DNA of 64,000 nucleotides from Alkalispirochaeta americana (GCF_900156105.1 NZ_FTMS01000010.1:83895-147894); one strand, 5' to 3'; positions 43,921-51,883 are shown, counted from the first letter of the stretch. Numbers and translations: made by a program. The notes: generated by a model from the letters alone, not told the origin.

Positions 43921-44437
43921 CGTTGCCTCCTCCCCGGGTCTCACCGGCGGCATCTCTCTGTGCTATCTCCCGGGCTGCACCCTGACTGGCGGCATCCAGA
44001 ACAGCTTCGATAATTTGCTCGTAGCCAGTGCACCGGCAGAAGTTCCCCTCGATTCCCTCGATCACCGCCTCCCGATCGGGGTTGGGGTTTCGCCTCAGGA
44101 GGTCCTTCACGCTCATGATCATCCCTCCCGTGCAGTAGCCGCACTGCACGGCGTGATGCCGGTCGAAGGCTTTCTGGACAAGGGTCAGTTCTTCTCCCCG
44201 GGCCTCGCCCTCGACCGTTTCCAGGACAGCTCCATCGATCTCGGCAGCGAGTACCAGACAGGAATTGACGGCATCACCGTTCATGATGATCGTGCAGGCG
44301 CCACACTCGCCGGCCCCGCAGCCCTCCTTTGTTCCGGTGTACCCCAAGTCCTCCCGCAGATAGTGGAGAAGGGTCTTGTGTTCCGGAACGTTCCGTTCAT
44401 AGCGTTCCCCGTTCAGGGTAAAATGTACTGTTCTCAT
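43913..44437 (-). CDS. Molybdenum hydroxylase 2x[2Fe-2S] subunit
   Basis: A 174-residue iron-sulfur subunit (CoxS/XdhC-type). The plant-type [2Fe-2S] site is EGCGAGECGACTIIM with the fourth Cys in AVNSC; the second cluster is held by QCGYCTGGM and FCRCTGY. It passes electrons from the molybdenum site to the FAD subunit. The start at 44437 overlaps the FAD-subunit stop (ATGA); the stop overlaps the large-subunit start by 8 bases. The C-terminal 25 residues are an extra hydrophilic tail. Confidence 0.95.
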   Translation of the reverse strand: MRTVHFTLNGERYERNVPEHKTLLHYLREDLGYTGTKEGCGAGECGACTIIMNGDAVNSCLVLAAEIDGAVLETVEGEARGEELTLVQKAFDRHHAVQCGYCTGGMIMSVKDLLRRNPNPDREAVIEGIEGNFCRCTGYEQIIEAVLDAASQGAAREIAQRDAAGETRGGGNDA

Positions 44438-45264
44438 GCGCAGGCCTCCTGCTTGCACGCTTCCATCAAGCGACGAATAAAGATGTTCACCATAAAAGCC
44501 CGGTATTCCCTGGTACAGCGCACGTCATCGATGGGAGAAATCGCGGCTTGAGCCTGGGCCTGCACCGTCTCCAGGGGAGTCTCCAGGGGAATGTCAGCCA
44601 GAAGAACCGGCGTGGGGGCCGCCGAGCTGATGCCAAAGCGCATTGTTCCCTTGAGAGAAACCATGGCGACGCTGACAACGCCCAGATCGTGGCCCTTGAT
44701 TCGTTTGAGCTTCTGGTACCCTCCGAAGGCGCCCGCCCAGTCGGGAGGAACCACCAGACGGGTTACTATCTCCGAAGGGCCGATGATCGTCTGCTTTACC
44801 CCGGTGATGAACTCCGCCAGCGGCACCTGACGTACCCCCGACGAAGAAGCCAGCTCCACAATCCCCCCCAGAGTGAGCAGGGGCGAACCAAAATCGCCAC
44901 AGGGGCTGGCCGTAACGATGTTCCCCACCAGGGTGGCCCGGTTCCTCAACTGAAACGTGGCCAGCTGCTCTCCCGCCGCGTGAAGCACAGGAAAGCGCTC
45001 TGCCACACCGGAATCAGCCAGGAGCTGATTTACCGTCACACAAGCCCCCACCGAAAGCCCTTCGCCATCGCTCCAGGAAAGACGATGAAGCTCGGGGATT
45101 CCCTTGAGATCCACCACCACCCGGGGCCGGGAAATCCCTGCACGAATACCGACAAAGAGGTCGGTTCCTCCAGCAAAGACGGTAGCGTCCTGAGCTGACT
45201 CGTCAAGGATGCGAAAGGCCTCGTCCAAAGAGACGGGGCGGTGATACAAAAAATCCTGCAACAT
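44434..45264 (-). CDS. Molybdenum hydroxylase FAD subunit
   Basis: A 276-residue FAD-binding subunit (CoxM/XdhB-type). The flavin motifs are VFAGGTDLFVGIRAG near residue 35 and the RNRATLVGNIVTASPCGD block near residue 105, followed by the CO-dehydrogenase flavoprotein C-terminal domain. It hands electrons to NAD+ or another acceptor. ATG at 45264 has AAGGGG 6 bases upstream and is the first gene of the operon FAD - FeS - Mo - mocA. A 15-bp palindrome lies 60 bases upstream. Confidence 0.94.
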   Translation of the reverse strand: MLQDFLYHRPVSLDEAFRILDESAQDATVFAGGTDLFVGIRAGISRPRVVVDLKGIPELHRLSWSDGEGLSVGACVTVNQLLADSGVAERFPVLHAAGEQLATFQLRNRATLVGNIVTASPCGDFGSPLLTLGGIVELASSSGVRQVPLAEFITGVKQTIIGPSEIVTRLVVPPDWAGAFGGYQKLKRIKGHDLGVVSVAMVSLKGTMRFGISSAAPTPVLLADIPLETPLETVQAQAQAAISPIDDVRCTREYRAFMVNIFIRRLMEACKQEACA

Positions 45265-45323
45265 AGGTACCCCTTCCGAGACATACAACGCTCACTCAAA
45301 GCGCGGTCTCTGGTTCTCACCCT

Positions 45324-45338
45324 GTGGAATCATTCCAC
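45324..45338. promoter_or_regulatory. Palindrome upstream of the molybdenum hydroxylase operon
   Basis: GTGGAATCATTCCAC: perfect 7-base arms around one base, 60 bases before the FAD-subunit start, with further partial symmetry (CC...GG) outside. It is in the 280-base divergent gap before the importer genes and is a good candidate operator for one or both operons. The rest of that gap shows only the importer promoter at 45508-45536. Confidence 0.5.
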
Positions 45339-45507
45339 GGGGCAGTTCTTGATAGAGAAAAATAGTGTGCGCCCGGTTCCTCAGCTTGTCAAGAAAAGAA
45401 GCGCGACCCGCGGCCGCGGCCGGGCAGCCGGGGATCCCGTCTCCAGCCCGCCTGATTATCCCGGCTGCTTATTCCGGTTGATTGTTGCGAACCCGGAAGA
45501 TTAGCGC

Positions 45508-45536
45508 TTGACCGGAAGGTCCAGTCGGGACACAAT
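45508..45536 (+). promoter_or_regulatory. Promoter of the importer operon
   Basis: TTGACC, 17-base spacer, CACAAT, then 8 bases (TCCCACCG) to the ATG at 45545. No Shine-Dalgarno; probably leaderless or nearly so. I looked for a cobalamin riboswitch between 45340 and 45540 and saw none of its conserved blocks. Confidence 0.5.
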
Positions 45537-45544
45537 TCCCACCG

Positions 45545-46687
45545 ATGAAACGCTTTTCACCTTCGATATCCAGACGCACCCGCTTCGGCAGTTCCCGCCC
45601 GGCCCTGGTTGCCACGATGTGGTTCCTTGCAGGGATCATGACGTTCCCCGAGTTGATTCCCGGGCAGCTCCAGGCCGCCGAAACCGGATACAGCCGAACC
45701 GTAACCGATGCGCTGGGCCGCCAGGTGACCCTTGAGGCGCCCCCTCAGCGGATTGTCACGGCGGGACGGGCCATGATCATGACCGCCGGAGTGCTCTGGG
45801 CCTTCCCGGGTGTTCCCGATCGCACCGTGGGGCTTGGCAGAAACACCCAGGGGCCGGCCAACTTCCTGGAGGTGACCCATCCCCGCTACAACGAGATCAC
45901 CCAGCTGGAACGCACCGTGGGAGCCGAACAGGTGGCGGCCCTCAGACCTGATCTGGTAATCCTGAAGTCAGGAGTTCGGGAAAACCTGGGGAGACCCCTG
46001 GAGCGGCTGGGGTTTCCCGTGATCTACGTGGACCTGGAGACACCGGAGCAGTACTACCGGGAGCTGCTCATGCTGGGAGAGACCCTGGACCAGGAAGAAC
46101 GAGGCCGGGAGCTGGCCCGGTTCTTCCGGGAGACCGCCCGGGCTGTGACCGATACCACAACCACTATCCCCCGGGAAGAACGCCCCACCACTCTTCTGAT
46201 CTATTACCGCCGATCGGGGGGGCAGATCTCGTTCAACGTTCCCCCTGCAGGATGGCTTCAGACCAGCCTGGTAGAAATGGCCGGGGGGATACCCCTGTGG
46301 CTGGAGGCGAACCCCGGCGGAGGCTGGTCTACGGTCAGTTTCGAACAGATCGCTGCCTGGAATCCCGAGACGATCATTCTGGTGGACTACGGGGGCGAGG
46401 CCCCGGCCCTTCGGGATGATCTGGCCAGCCACCCCCGGTGGCGCCAGCTCCAGGCGGTTCGGGACAACCGCTTTTACGCGATGCCCCGGGATTATTACAG
46501 CTGGGATCAACCTGATGTGCGCTGGCTTCTGGGCCTTCAGTGGCTTGCCCGGACCTTTCATCCCCGGGCGTTTTCACAGACTCCCCTGGAAGGACAGATT
46601 CGCCAATTCTTCAGCACCCTCTACCGGATCGAAGGAGACTCCTTCGAGAGGCTGATTGCCCCCGTTCTCACAGGAGACCTTCCCTGA
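45545..46687 (+). CDS. Substrate-binding protein of a FecCD/BtuCD-type importer
   Basis: A 380-residue periplasmic binding protein (TroA/BtuF-like fold). The signal peptide covers about residues 1-44 (twin Arg at 10-11, hydrophobic FLAGIMTFPELIPG, cleavage after LQAA). The mature part has DALGRQVTLEAPPQRIV, ALRPDLVILKSGV and the C-terminal YYSWDQPDVRWLLGLQWLA. Relatives bind iron siderophores, cobalamin, haem or, in Haemophilus MolA, molybdate. Next to a molybdenum hydroxylase operon, molybdate or tungstate is a fair guess, but iron or cobalamin cannot be excluded. It heads a three-gene operon with the permease and ATPase. Confidence 0.9.
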   Translation: MKRFSPSISRRTRFGSSRPALVATMWFLAGIMTFPELIPGQLQAAETGYSRTVTDALGRQVTLEAPPQRIVTAGRAMIMTAGVLWAFPGVPDRTVGLGRNTQGPANFLEVTHPRYNEITQLERTVGAEQVAALRPDLVILKSGVRENLGRPLERLGFPVIYVDLETPEQYYRELLMLGETLDQEERGRELARFFRETARAVTDTTTTIPREERPTTLLIYYRRSGGQISFNVPPAGWLQTSLVEMAGGIPLWLEANPGGGWSTVSFEQIAAWNPETIILVDYGGEAPALRDDLASHPRWRQLQAVRDNRFYAMPRDYYSWDQPDVRWLLGLQWLARTFHPRAFSQTPLEGQIRQFFSTLYRIEGDSFERLIAPVLTGDLP

Positions 46688-47682
46688 TCGCGCCCAGGAG
46701 GGAAGCCCAGGCCCTGACCGCGCTGGCAGTACTTCTTCCCCTGGTTATGGTCGCAGCGAGCCTGGTCGGGAGGTATCCGCAACCGGGGTTCATGAACCCT
46801 CTTCTCCTGCGGGACGATCCCCTGGCCGTGCGCCTGGTGCTCGAGTTGCGTCTCCCCCGAATCATCGCAGCGGCCCTCCTGGGAAGTTCCCTCGCAGCGG
46901 CCGGTGTGGTAATGCAAATGCTCTTTGCGAACCCCCTGGTGGAGCCCGGTCTGGTGGGGGTCTCCCAGGGAGCGGCCTTCGGAGCTGCTCTGGCAATCAT
47001 CCTGGTCGGCCATAACCCTGCCGCGATCCAGGGGTCGGCGGCACTCTGCGCTCTGGGTGCCCTGGCCCTGACCTACCAAATTGCCCGGCGCCTGCGCTTC
47101 GGAGGGTGGATACTGCGGCTGGTCCTTTCGGGGATCGCTGTATCAGCTCTTTTTTCTGCGGGTGTGGGGGCTATAAAATACCTGGCTGATCCCCTGGAGG
47201 ATCTTCCGGAGATCACCTTCTGGATGCTGGGGGGGCTCTGGAACGTCTCCTGGCAGGAGGTCTTCCGCATCGCCCCGGCAGCGATCCTGGGAATAACCAT
47301 CGCCTTTCTCCGGCGTTACCGCCTGAACCTGCTCTCTCTGCAGGATCGCGTTGCCTTTTCCCTGGGGGCCCGACCCGACCGGGAACGATTGGCGCTCCTC
47401 ATCGCAGCCACGGTGGCTGCGGCGTCGGTAATCTCCATCGCCGGAATCGTCGGCTGGGTGGGCCTGATCGTTCCCCATAGCGCCCGACGCCTCTTCCGGG
47501 CCGATGCACTGGTGGCGCTGCCGGCGGCGATCCTCCTGGGAGCGATCTTCGTTGTTGTCGCTGACACTCTGTGTCGAACCCTTGTGGCAGGAGAGATACC
47601 CCTGGGCATCGTTACTTCCCTGGTGGGAGCCTCGGCGTTTATCGTCCTTCTCCTGACCCACAATATTCGGATGGAACGCTGA
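46684..47682 (+). CDS. FecCD/BtuC-type importer permease, probable CTG start
   Basis: A 332-residue inner-membrane protein with nine or ten helices and the FecCD hallmarks RLPRIIAAALLGSSLAAAGVVMQ, NPLVEPGLVGVSQGAAFGA, and GIVGWVGLIVPHSARRL. The reading frame has no ATG, GTG or TTG between the binding-protein stop and helix 1; the only well-placed start is CTG at 46684, which overlaps the upstream stop (CTGA) and has AGGAG 7 bases upstream. The next ATG (46747) would remove most of helix 1. So a CTG start is likely. Its stop overlaps the ATPase start by one base. Confidence 0.88.
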   Translation: MIAPRREAQALTALAVLLPLVMVAASLVGRYPQPGFMNPLLLRDDPLAVRLVLELRLPRIIAAALLGSSLAAAGVVMQMLFANPLVEPGLVGVSQGAAFGAALAIILVGHNPAAIQGSAALCALGALALTYQIARRLRFGGWILRLVLSGIAVSALFSAGVGAIKYLADPLEDLPEITFWMLGGLWNVSWQEVFRIAPAAILGITIAFLRRYRLNLLSLQDRVAFSLGARPDRERLALLIAATVAAASVISIAGIVGWVGLIVPHSARRLFRADALVALPAAILLGAIFVVVADTLCRTLVAGEIPLGIVTSLVGASAFIVLLLTHNIRMER

Positions 47683-48482
47683 TGAAGAGCTCTGATCACC
47701 CCGGGGTTTCCCCACATCCGGCAGTCTCACTGAAAGATGTCAGCTTCCGCTACCCCCGGGCAGCAGAGGAAGTCCTCCAGGATATTACCCTCTCCGTTAC
47801 AGAAGGAACTATCACGGCGATCCTCGGCCCAAACGGTGTGGGAAAAACCACCCTGCTGAACATCCTCCTGGGCTGGCTTCTGCCGGAGAAGGGAGAGGTG
47901 AGTCTCTTCGGCCGCAGGTCACGGGCCATCTCCCGCCGCGAGATGGGCCAGACCATCTCCCTGGTTCCCCAGGATGAACACGTTCCCTTCGAGTATACCC
48001 TCCTGGACTACGTTCTTTTGGGGCGTGCGCCCTATCTGTCTCCCCTCCAGACACCACGTCCCGCCGACGCCCGGATCGCCCGGGAGGCCCTGGAACGGGT
48101 GGGCCTTGCAGCTCGAAGAAACCATCCCGTGGCAAACACCAGCGGCGGAGAGAAGCAGCTGGCTCTGGTAGCCCGCTCTCTGGCTCAGGAGCCGCGGATA
48201 CTCCTCATGGATGAGCCCACGGCACACCTGGATCTCCGCAACAAGCGCCGCACCGCAGATCTGGTGAAGGCCCTGCAAACCGAGGGTGTCACGGTGATAT
48301 TCACCACCCACGACCCGGAGTTTGCAGCAGCAGCCGCCGATCGACTGATCCTTCTTCAGGGAGGACGCCTCCTTGATGAAGGCCCGGTGGACCAGGTCAT
48401 GACCACGGAAAACCTTGGACGAGTTTTCTCCCTGGACCTTGTGGTGCACCATTTTGCGGGGCGTCCCGTGGTGGTGTGGTAG
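47682..48482 (+). CDS. Importer ATPase (FecE/BtuD-like)
   Basis: A 266-residue ABC ATPase on the cytoplasmic face. Walker A is GPNGVGKTT (about residue 49), the signature is TSGGEKQLAL, Walker B is LLMDEPTAHLD, and the switch His is in IFTTHDPEFA. Length and motifs match the ATPases that power FecCD/BtuCD-type importers. The ATG overlaps the permease stop (TGATG), completing the binding protein - permease - ATPase operon. The signature is SGGEK rather than SGGQ/SGGE+Q, a common variation in this subfamily. Confidence 0.94.
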   Translation: MKSSDHPGVSPHPAVSLKDVSFRYPRAAEEVLQDITLSVTEGTITAILGPNGVGKTTLLNILLGWLLPEKGEVSLFGRRSRAISRREMGQTISLVPQDEHVPFEYTLLDYVLLGRAPYLSPLQTPRPADARIAREALERVGLAARRNHPVANTSGGEKQLALVARSLAQEPRILLMDEPTAHLDLRNKRRTADLVKALQTEGVTVIFTTHDPEFAAAAADRLILLQGGRLLDEGPVDQVMTTENLGRVFSLDLVVHHFAGRPVVVW

Positions 48483-48515
48483 CCCGGGGGGATTCTTTGC
48501 GGTACCATGTGGGGC

Positions 48516-48968
48516 ATGACAGAAACAGAGCCGCTCCAGGACCCCCAGTTTGATCTGACCGTAGAGATTCGCTTCCGGGATCTTGATGCCTACGGACACG
48601 TGAATCATGCCGACTACTTTACCCTCATAGAATCGGCACGAACCCGCTTTATGATCGACCAGTTTCGCGCTGAACGAAGAGCCGAGAACCCGCTCTTCCT
48701 GGTGGTTCGGGCTTCCTGCGAGTACAAACGCCCCATTGAACTGGTGCCGTCGGTGCGTGTCCTTATTACCGCCTCGGACCTGGGCAAAAGCAGCTTTACC
48801 CTCCATTACCGGATCGTCGGTGAAGACGGCACACTTCACGCAACGGCCCAGACCCGCATGGCCTGTGTCGATGGGGCAACCCAGCTCCCCACGCCGATTC
48901 CCTCCTGGTTCAGGGAACTTGTAGCGCCTCTACCTCCCCGACAGAAGGAAGAGCAAAAAACATCCTAG
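48516..48968 (+). CDS. Hotdog-fold acyl-CoA thioesterase
   Basis: A 150-residue cytoplasmic protein of the 4HBT/YbgC type. The motif RFRDLDAYGHVNHADYFTLIESARTRF contains the catalytic Asp and the helix that forms the acyl-CoA pocket; EYKRPIELV and DLGKSSFTLHYRI follow. It should cleave acyl-CoA thioesters; chain length is not predictable. ATG at 48516 is used; an in-frame ATG at 48507 is possible. TACCAT, a weak -10, ends 7 bases before the ATG, and there is no convincing Shine-Dalgarno. It follows the importer ATPase by 33 bases but is probably unrelated to it. Confidence 0.9.
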   Translation: MTETEPLQDPQFDLTVEIRFRDLDAYGHVNHADYFTLIESARTRFMIDQFRAERRAENPLFLVVRASCEYKRPIELVPSVRVLITASDLGKSSFTLHYRIVGEDGTLHATAQTRMACVDGATQLPTPIPSWFRELVAPLPPRQKEEQKTS

Positions 48969-49000
48969 CCTCCAGCTTCCGCTGGTGATACACTGACTCC

Positions 49001-49969
49001 ATGAGTCACACACAGGTAGACCCCCACAAGCTGGCTGTCATCGCCCTGGGGGGCAACGCGATCATCGCGAAGGGGCAGAAGGGGCTCGTTCAGGAGCAGT
49101 TCGAGAACGTCCGCCGCACGGTGGATCCCGTGGTTGAGCTAATCGCCCAGGGATATAACTTCATCGTGACCCACGGGAACGGGCCCCAGGTGGGAAACCT
49201 CTTGCTCCAGAACGAGCTGGCCCGGGAGGAAGTTCCCGAGATTCCCCTGGCCATGCTCGACGCCATGACCTGCGGATCCATGGGCTACATGATCGAGCAG
49301 TGTCTGCAAAACGCCATGATCAGGCGCGGTATCTGGAAAAACGTGGTTACCATTCCCGCCCAGGTGATCGTCGACCGGTTTGATCCCGCCATGGAGGCAC
49401 CGACAAAACCCATTGGCCCCTTCTACACCGAGGAGCAGGCCCAAAAGCTGATCCAGGAGAAGGGGTGGCTCCTCAAGGAGGATGCCGGTCGGGGCTGGCG
49501 GCGTTTTGTGGCGTCCCCCTACCCTATCGATATTGTAGAGAAAGAGGCGATCCGTCAGCTTTTGCGGCAACAGTATTTGCTTGTCACCGGAGGTGGCGGC
49601 GGAATCCCCGTGTCATACCACGAGGATGGAACGATCGAAGGTGTGGATTGTGTGATCGACAAGGACCTGGCCAGCATGAAACTGGCCATAGCGGTCCATG
49701 CACGAACGCTGATAATCATTACCGGTGTCCCCAAGGTTACTCTGAACTTCGGAACCCCCCAGGAGCGTTCCCTGGACAGGATCACCCTGGCCCAGGCTCG
49801 GCACTACTACCAGGAAGGGCAGTTCCCCGCCGGCTCCATGGGGCCAAAGATGATGGCGGCCATCGAATTTGTCCAGGCTGACCCGGAAAACCGCGTGATC
49901 ATCACCAACGAGGGAAGCCTTATGGAGGCTGTGGCCGGTCGCGAGGGAACCCACATTGTGGCGTACTAA
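49001..49969 (+). CDS. arcC: Carbamate kinase
   Basis: A 322-residue cytoplasmic enzyme making ATP and carbamate from carbamoyl phosphate and ADP. Motifs are VIALGGNAI, VTHGNGPQVGNLLLQNELA, RRFVASPYPIDIVEKEAI, VTGGGGGIPV and IVTNEGSL-like IITNEGSLMEAV. No arginine deiminase or ornithine transcarbamylase is in the window. In some bacteria carbamate kinase ends purine or allantoin breakdown, which would fit the nearby molybdenum hydroxylase, but that is inference. TACACT ends 6 bases before the ATG and no Shine-Dalgarno is seen. A hairpin follows before the convergent histidine kinase. Confidence 0.96.
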   Translation: MSHTQVDPHKLAVIALGGNAIIAKGQKGLVQEQFENVRRTVDPVVELIAQGYNFIVTHGNGPQVGNLLLQNELAREEVPEIPLAMLDAMTCGSMGYMIEQCLQNAMIRRGIWKNVVTIPAQVIVDRFDPAMEAPTKPIGPFYTEEQAQKLIQEKGWLLKEDAGRGWRRFVASPYPIDIVEKEAIRQLLRQQYLLVTGGGGGIPVSYHEDGTIEGVDCVIDKDLASMKLAIAVHARTLIIITGVPKVTLNFGTPQERSLDRITLAQARHYYQEGQFPAGSMGPKMMAAIEFVQADPENRVIITNEGSLMEAVAGREGTHIVAY

Positions 49970-50004
49970 CAGAGCTCCCCGGAGAAGGGCTGTCTAAGGG
50001 ACGT

Positions 50005-50032
50005 CTGCCGGCCTTGTAGCCAGGGCCGGCAG
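50005..50032. repeat. Hairpin between convergent arcC and histidine kinase
   Basis: CTGCCGGCC and GGCCGGCAG, perfect 9-base arms around a 10-base loop, 35 bases after arcC and 7 bases from the kinase stop. No T-run on either side, so perhaps a factor-dependent two-way terminator. Confidence 0.5.
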
Positions 50033-50039
50033 GGGGCTG

Positions 50040-51383
50040 TCAATCAGCCCGATTGCTCTGGCTTGCTTGAGTCCGCTCTGGCTGGTTCCGGTTTTCCTGG
50101 CCCTGACCAGCCTGATCGGCTTGCCGGGACTCCAGGGTTATCCGGGGAATAATGACCTGGCTTTCCACACCGTCGGGAACATCCTGCATGGTCATCTCTG
50201 CCCCCAACCGCTCCAGGGCACGGATCACGTTCATCATGCCCATGCCCGATCCACCGCTTTTCCCGGAGCGGCCTCTCTGAAAGAACCCATCGCGCCGGAC
50301 ATCCACAACCTCACCGTCTCCAAAGGGCAGGGGCCACCCGCTGTTCCATATGGTCACCTGTACCATCGAAGACTCCTCCTCGACCTCGGTCACGGTGATG
50401 CGAATCTCCCGATCTGGCCGTCCTTCGGTGGCCTCGATCGAGTTTTTGAGAATGTTTTCGAAAATTACCAGCAGGGTAGAGCGGCAGGCCTGGACCGCAG
50501 CTTGTGAGTTTCCCTGGATGGAACACTTTACCTCGTGGCGCACAGCGTTCTTGACCCCCCAGAAATAATAGGTCGTGTTTTCCAGAAGTTCCTGAAGGTG
50601 GACCACCTCGGGCTCTTCCCGATCCCGCGCCGTTGCAACGTAGAGAATGGCGTTGGTCCTGCGGTTCAAGCGATCTCCATAGCGCTTGAGTTTCTGCGCA
50701 ACCCTGGAGTTTCCCGAAATCTCCTCGATCTGCGCCAGGGCATAGATTCCCGCCACGTCGCCCTTGAAATCGTGAACCACCCCGGAGATGTTCTCTCCCA
50801 GTTCCGCCACGGGACGCAGATCGAGAGTCTGTTCGTTCAGGTGATCCCGCTCCTTCCGCAACTCCGCGATCTCACCTTCAAAAAATACGTAGAGCGTGGC
50901 GAAGCAGAGAATTACCACCACCACAAGATGCATGCTCTGATGAAGGGCAGCCCCGTGGAGCGCCCCGGCCAGAAAGACCAGGGTTATGGCAATTATGACC
51001 TGTGTTCCCAAAAAGCGGGTGGTGTTCCGCCCCAGAAGCTGCATTTTGTGCGCTGCCAGAAGTGCCGCCGACATCACCAGATAGGGAGGAATATTGTAGG
51101 CCCGGGACGGGAAGAGAACCATGGCGTAGGAGATGAGAAACAGCACCCCCACCTGGAGGTACCGGACCAGGGAGTGATCAATCAGGGCAAGGAGGAGGTA
51201 GAAGAGCCCCAGAAAAAGCATGACCTGGCGAAGCCGGAAAGCCGGAGAGACCAGTACTTCAAAACCGTAGACAGAAAGATCAATCAGCACCGAGGCAAGA
51301 AAAAAAAGCCCCACAATGATGCCAAGATTGCGAGAGATAGTTTCTTGTAGCGGCCGATTGGCCTCCTGCGCCAGCTTGCCCAT
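50040..51383 (-). CDS. Orphan sensor histidine kinase
   Basis: A 447-residue membrane protein: about six helices (residues 18-165), a coiled segment (EGEIAELRKERDHLNEQ), a phospho-acceptor region with GVVHDFKGDVAGIY (His about 205), and an HATPase_c domain with N-box ENILKNSIEA and a glycine loop GSGMGMMNV. The G1 box reads IWNSGWPL, without the usual DxGxG Asp, so ATP binding may be weak. No response regulator is next to it. The C-terminal 30 residues are Gln/Arg-rich. ATG at 51383 has AGGGG 4 bases upstream. Confidence 0.83.
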   Translation of the reverse strand: MGKLAQEANRPLQETISRNLGIIVGLFFLASVLIDLSVYGFEVLVSPAFRLRQVMLFLGLFYLLLALIDHSLVRYLQVGVLFLISYAMVLFPSRAYNIPPYLVMSAALLAAHKMQLLGRNTTRFLGTQVIIAITLVFLAGALHGAALHQSMHLVVVVILCFATLYVFFEGEIAELRKERDHLNEQTLDLRPVAELGENISGVVHDFKGDVAGIYALAQIEEISGNSRVAQKLKRYGDRLNRRTNAILYVATARDREEPEVVHLQELLENTTYYFWGVKNAVRHEVKCSIQGNSQAAVQACRSTLLVIFENILKNSIEATEGRPDREIRITVTEVEEESSMVQVTIWNSGWPLPFGDGEVVDVRRDGFFQRGRSGKSGGSGMGMMNVIRALERLGAEMTMQDVPDGVESQVIIPRITLESRQADQAGQGQENRNQPERTQASQSNRAD

Positions 51384-51435
51384 ATGCCCCTGCCACGCCG
51401 TCCGTAGCGACGATTGCTGTATGCCAGCTCCAGGC

Positions 51436-51444
51436 AGTATAACA
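51436..51444 (-). promoter_or_regulatory. Extended -10 promoter of the orphan histidine kinase
   Basis: TGTTATACT on the minus strand (TGnTATACT), with no good -35. The leader to the ATG is about 46 bases. Nothing else is evident in the 137-base gap. Confidence 0.45.
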
Positions 51445-51520
51445 CGAGATCAGGCCATCGAGTCTTCATCTTTTGCAAAGAAAACAGGTGCGTTGCCGAC
51501 GGGTTTTGTCTTCGCCGGGA

Positions 51521-51883
51521 TTACCGCTGCCCGGTCTGCCCGGGATCGAGCGGTCCGGAATCGAGTTGCCCGGGATCGGCCTGGCCGGAGAGGGGAATCT
51601 CCCGAGCCCCGGGAATCTCGAAGAGGGTTATACCCTCCCGGGGAAAGATCCCTTTCAGCCCCGTCAGGGCATCCCGGACTGCCCGAACCGACCGGTCCTC
51701 CACGTAGGCCATATAGACCACGTTCCTCTCGGGCCAGACGGCATCGCCGCGCCGGACCCCCTGCCCTCCCCGGCCCTGGACACCGATCCAGAGGGTGTAG
51801 GAGATTCCAGGAACCGCCTGCTGAAGCGCCTCGATCAGATCGGGCTTCACCGACTGGTTGGCCACCACTTCGATTCTCGTCAT
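51521..51883 (-). CDS. PG0541-like P-II-type protein of the efflux operon
   Basis: A 120-residue cytoplasmic protein. Residues 1-95 fit the small P-II-like proteins found next to RND pumps (PG0541 family): MTRIEVVANQSVKPDLIEALQ, YTLWIGVQGRGGQGVRRGD, NVVYMAYVEDRSVRAVRDAL. They may bind a ligand and adjust the pump; the role is not established. The last 22 residues are a Gly/Pro/Gln/Asp repeat (DPGQLDSGPLDPGQ), probably disordered. The ATG overlaps the RND stop (ATGA), so it is the last gene of the operon. Confidence 0.82.
   Translation of the reverse strand: MTRIEVVANQSVKPDLIEALQQAVPGISYTLWIGVQGRGGQGVRRGDAVWPERNVVYMAYVEDRSVRAVRDALTGLKGIFPREGITLFEIPGAREIPLSGQADPGQLDSGPLDPGQTGQR

Noticed and set aside
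45340..45544. Cobalamin riboswitch before the BtuCD-type importer
   Set aside because: None of the conserved blocks of that riboswitch is present, and the promoter at 45508-45536 leaves no room for a leader.
51284..51478. A short minus-strand ORF upstream of the orphan histidine kinase
   Set aside because: It overlaps the kinase start in another frame, has no ribosome site and contains the extended -10 promoter.
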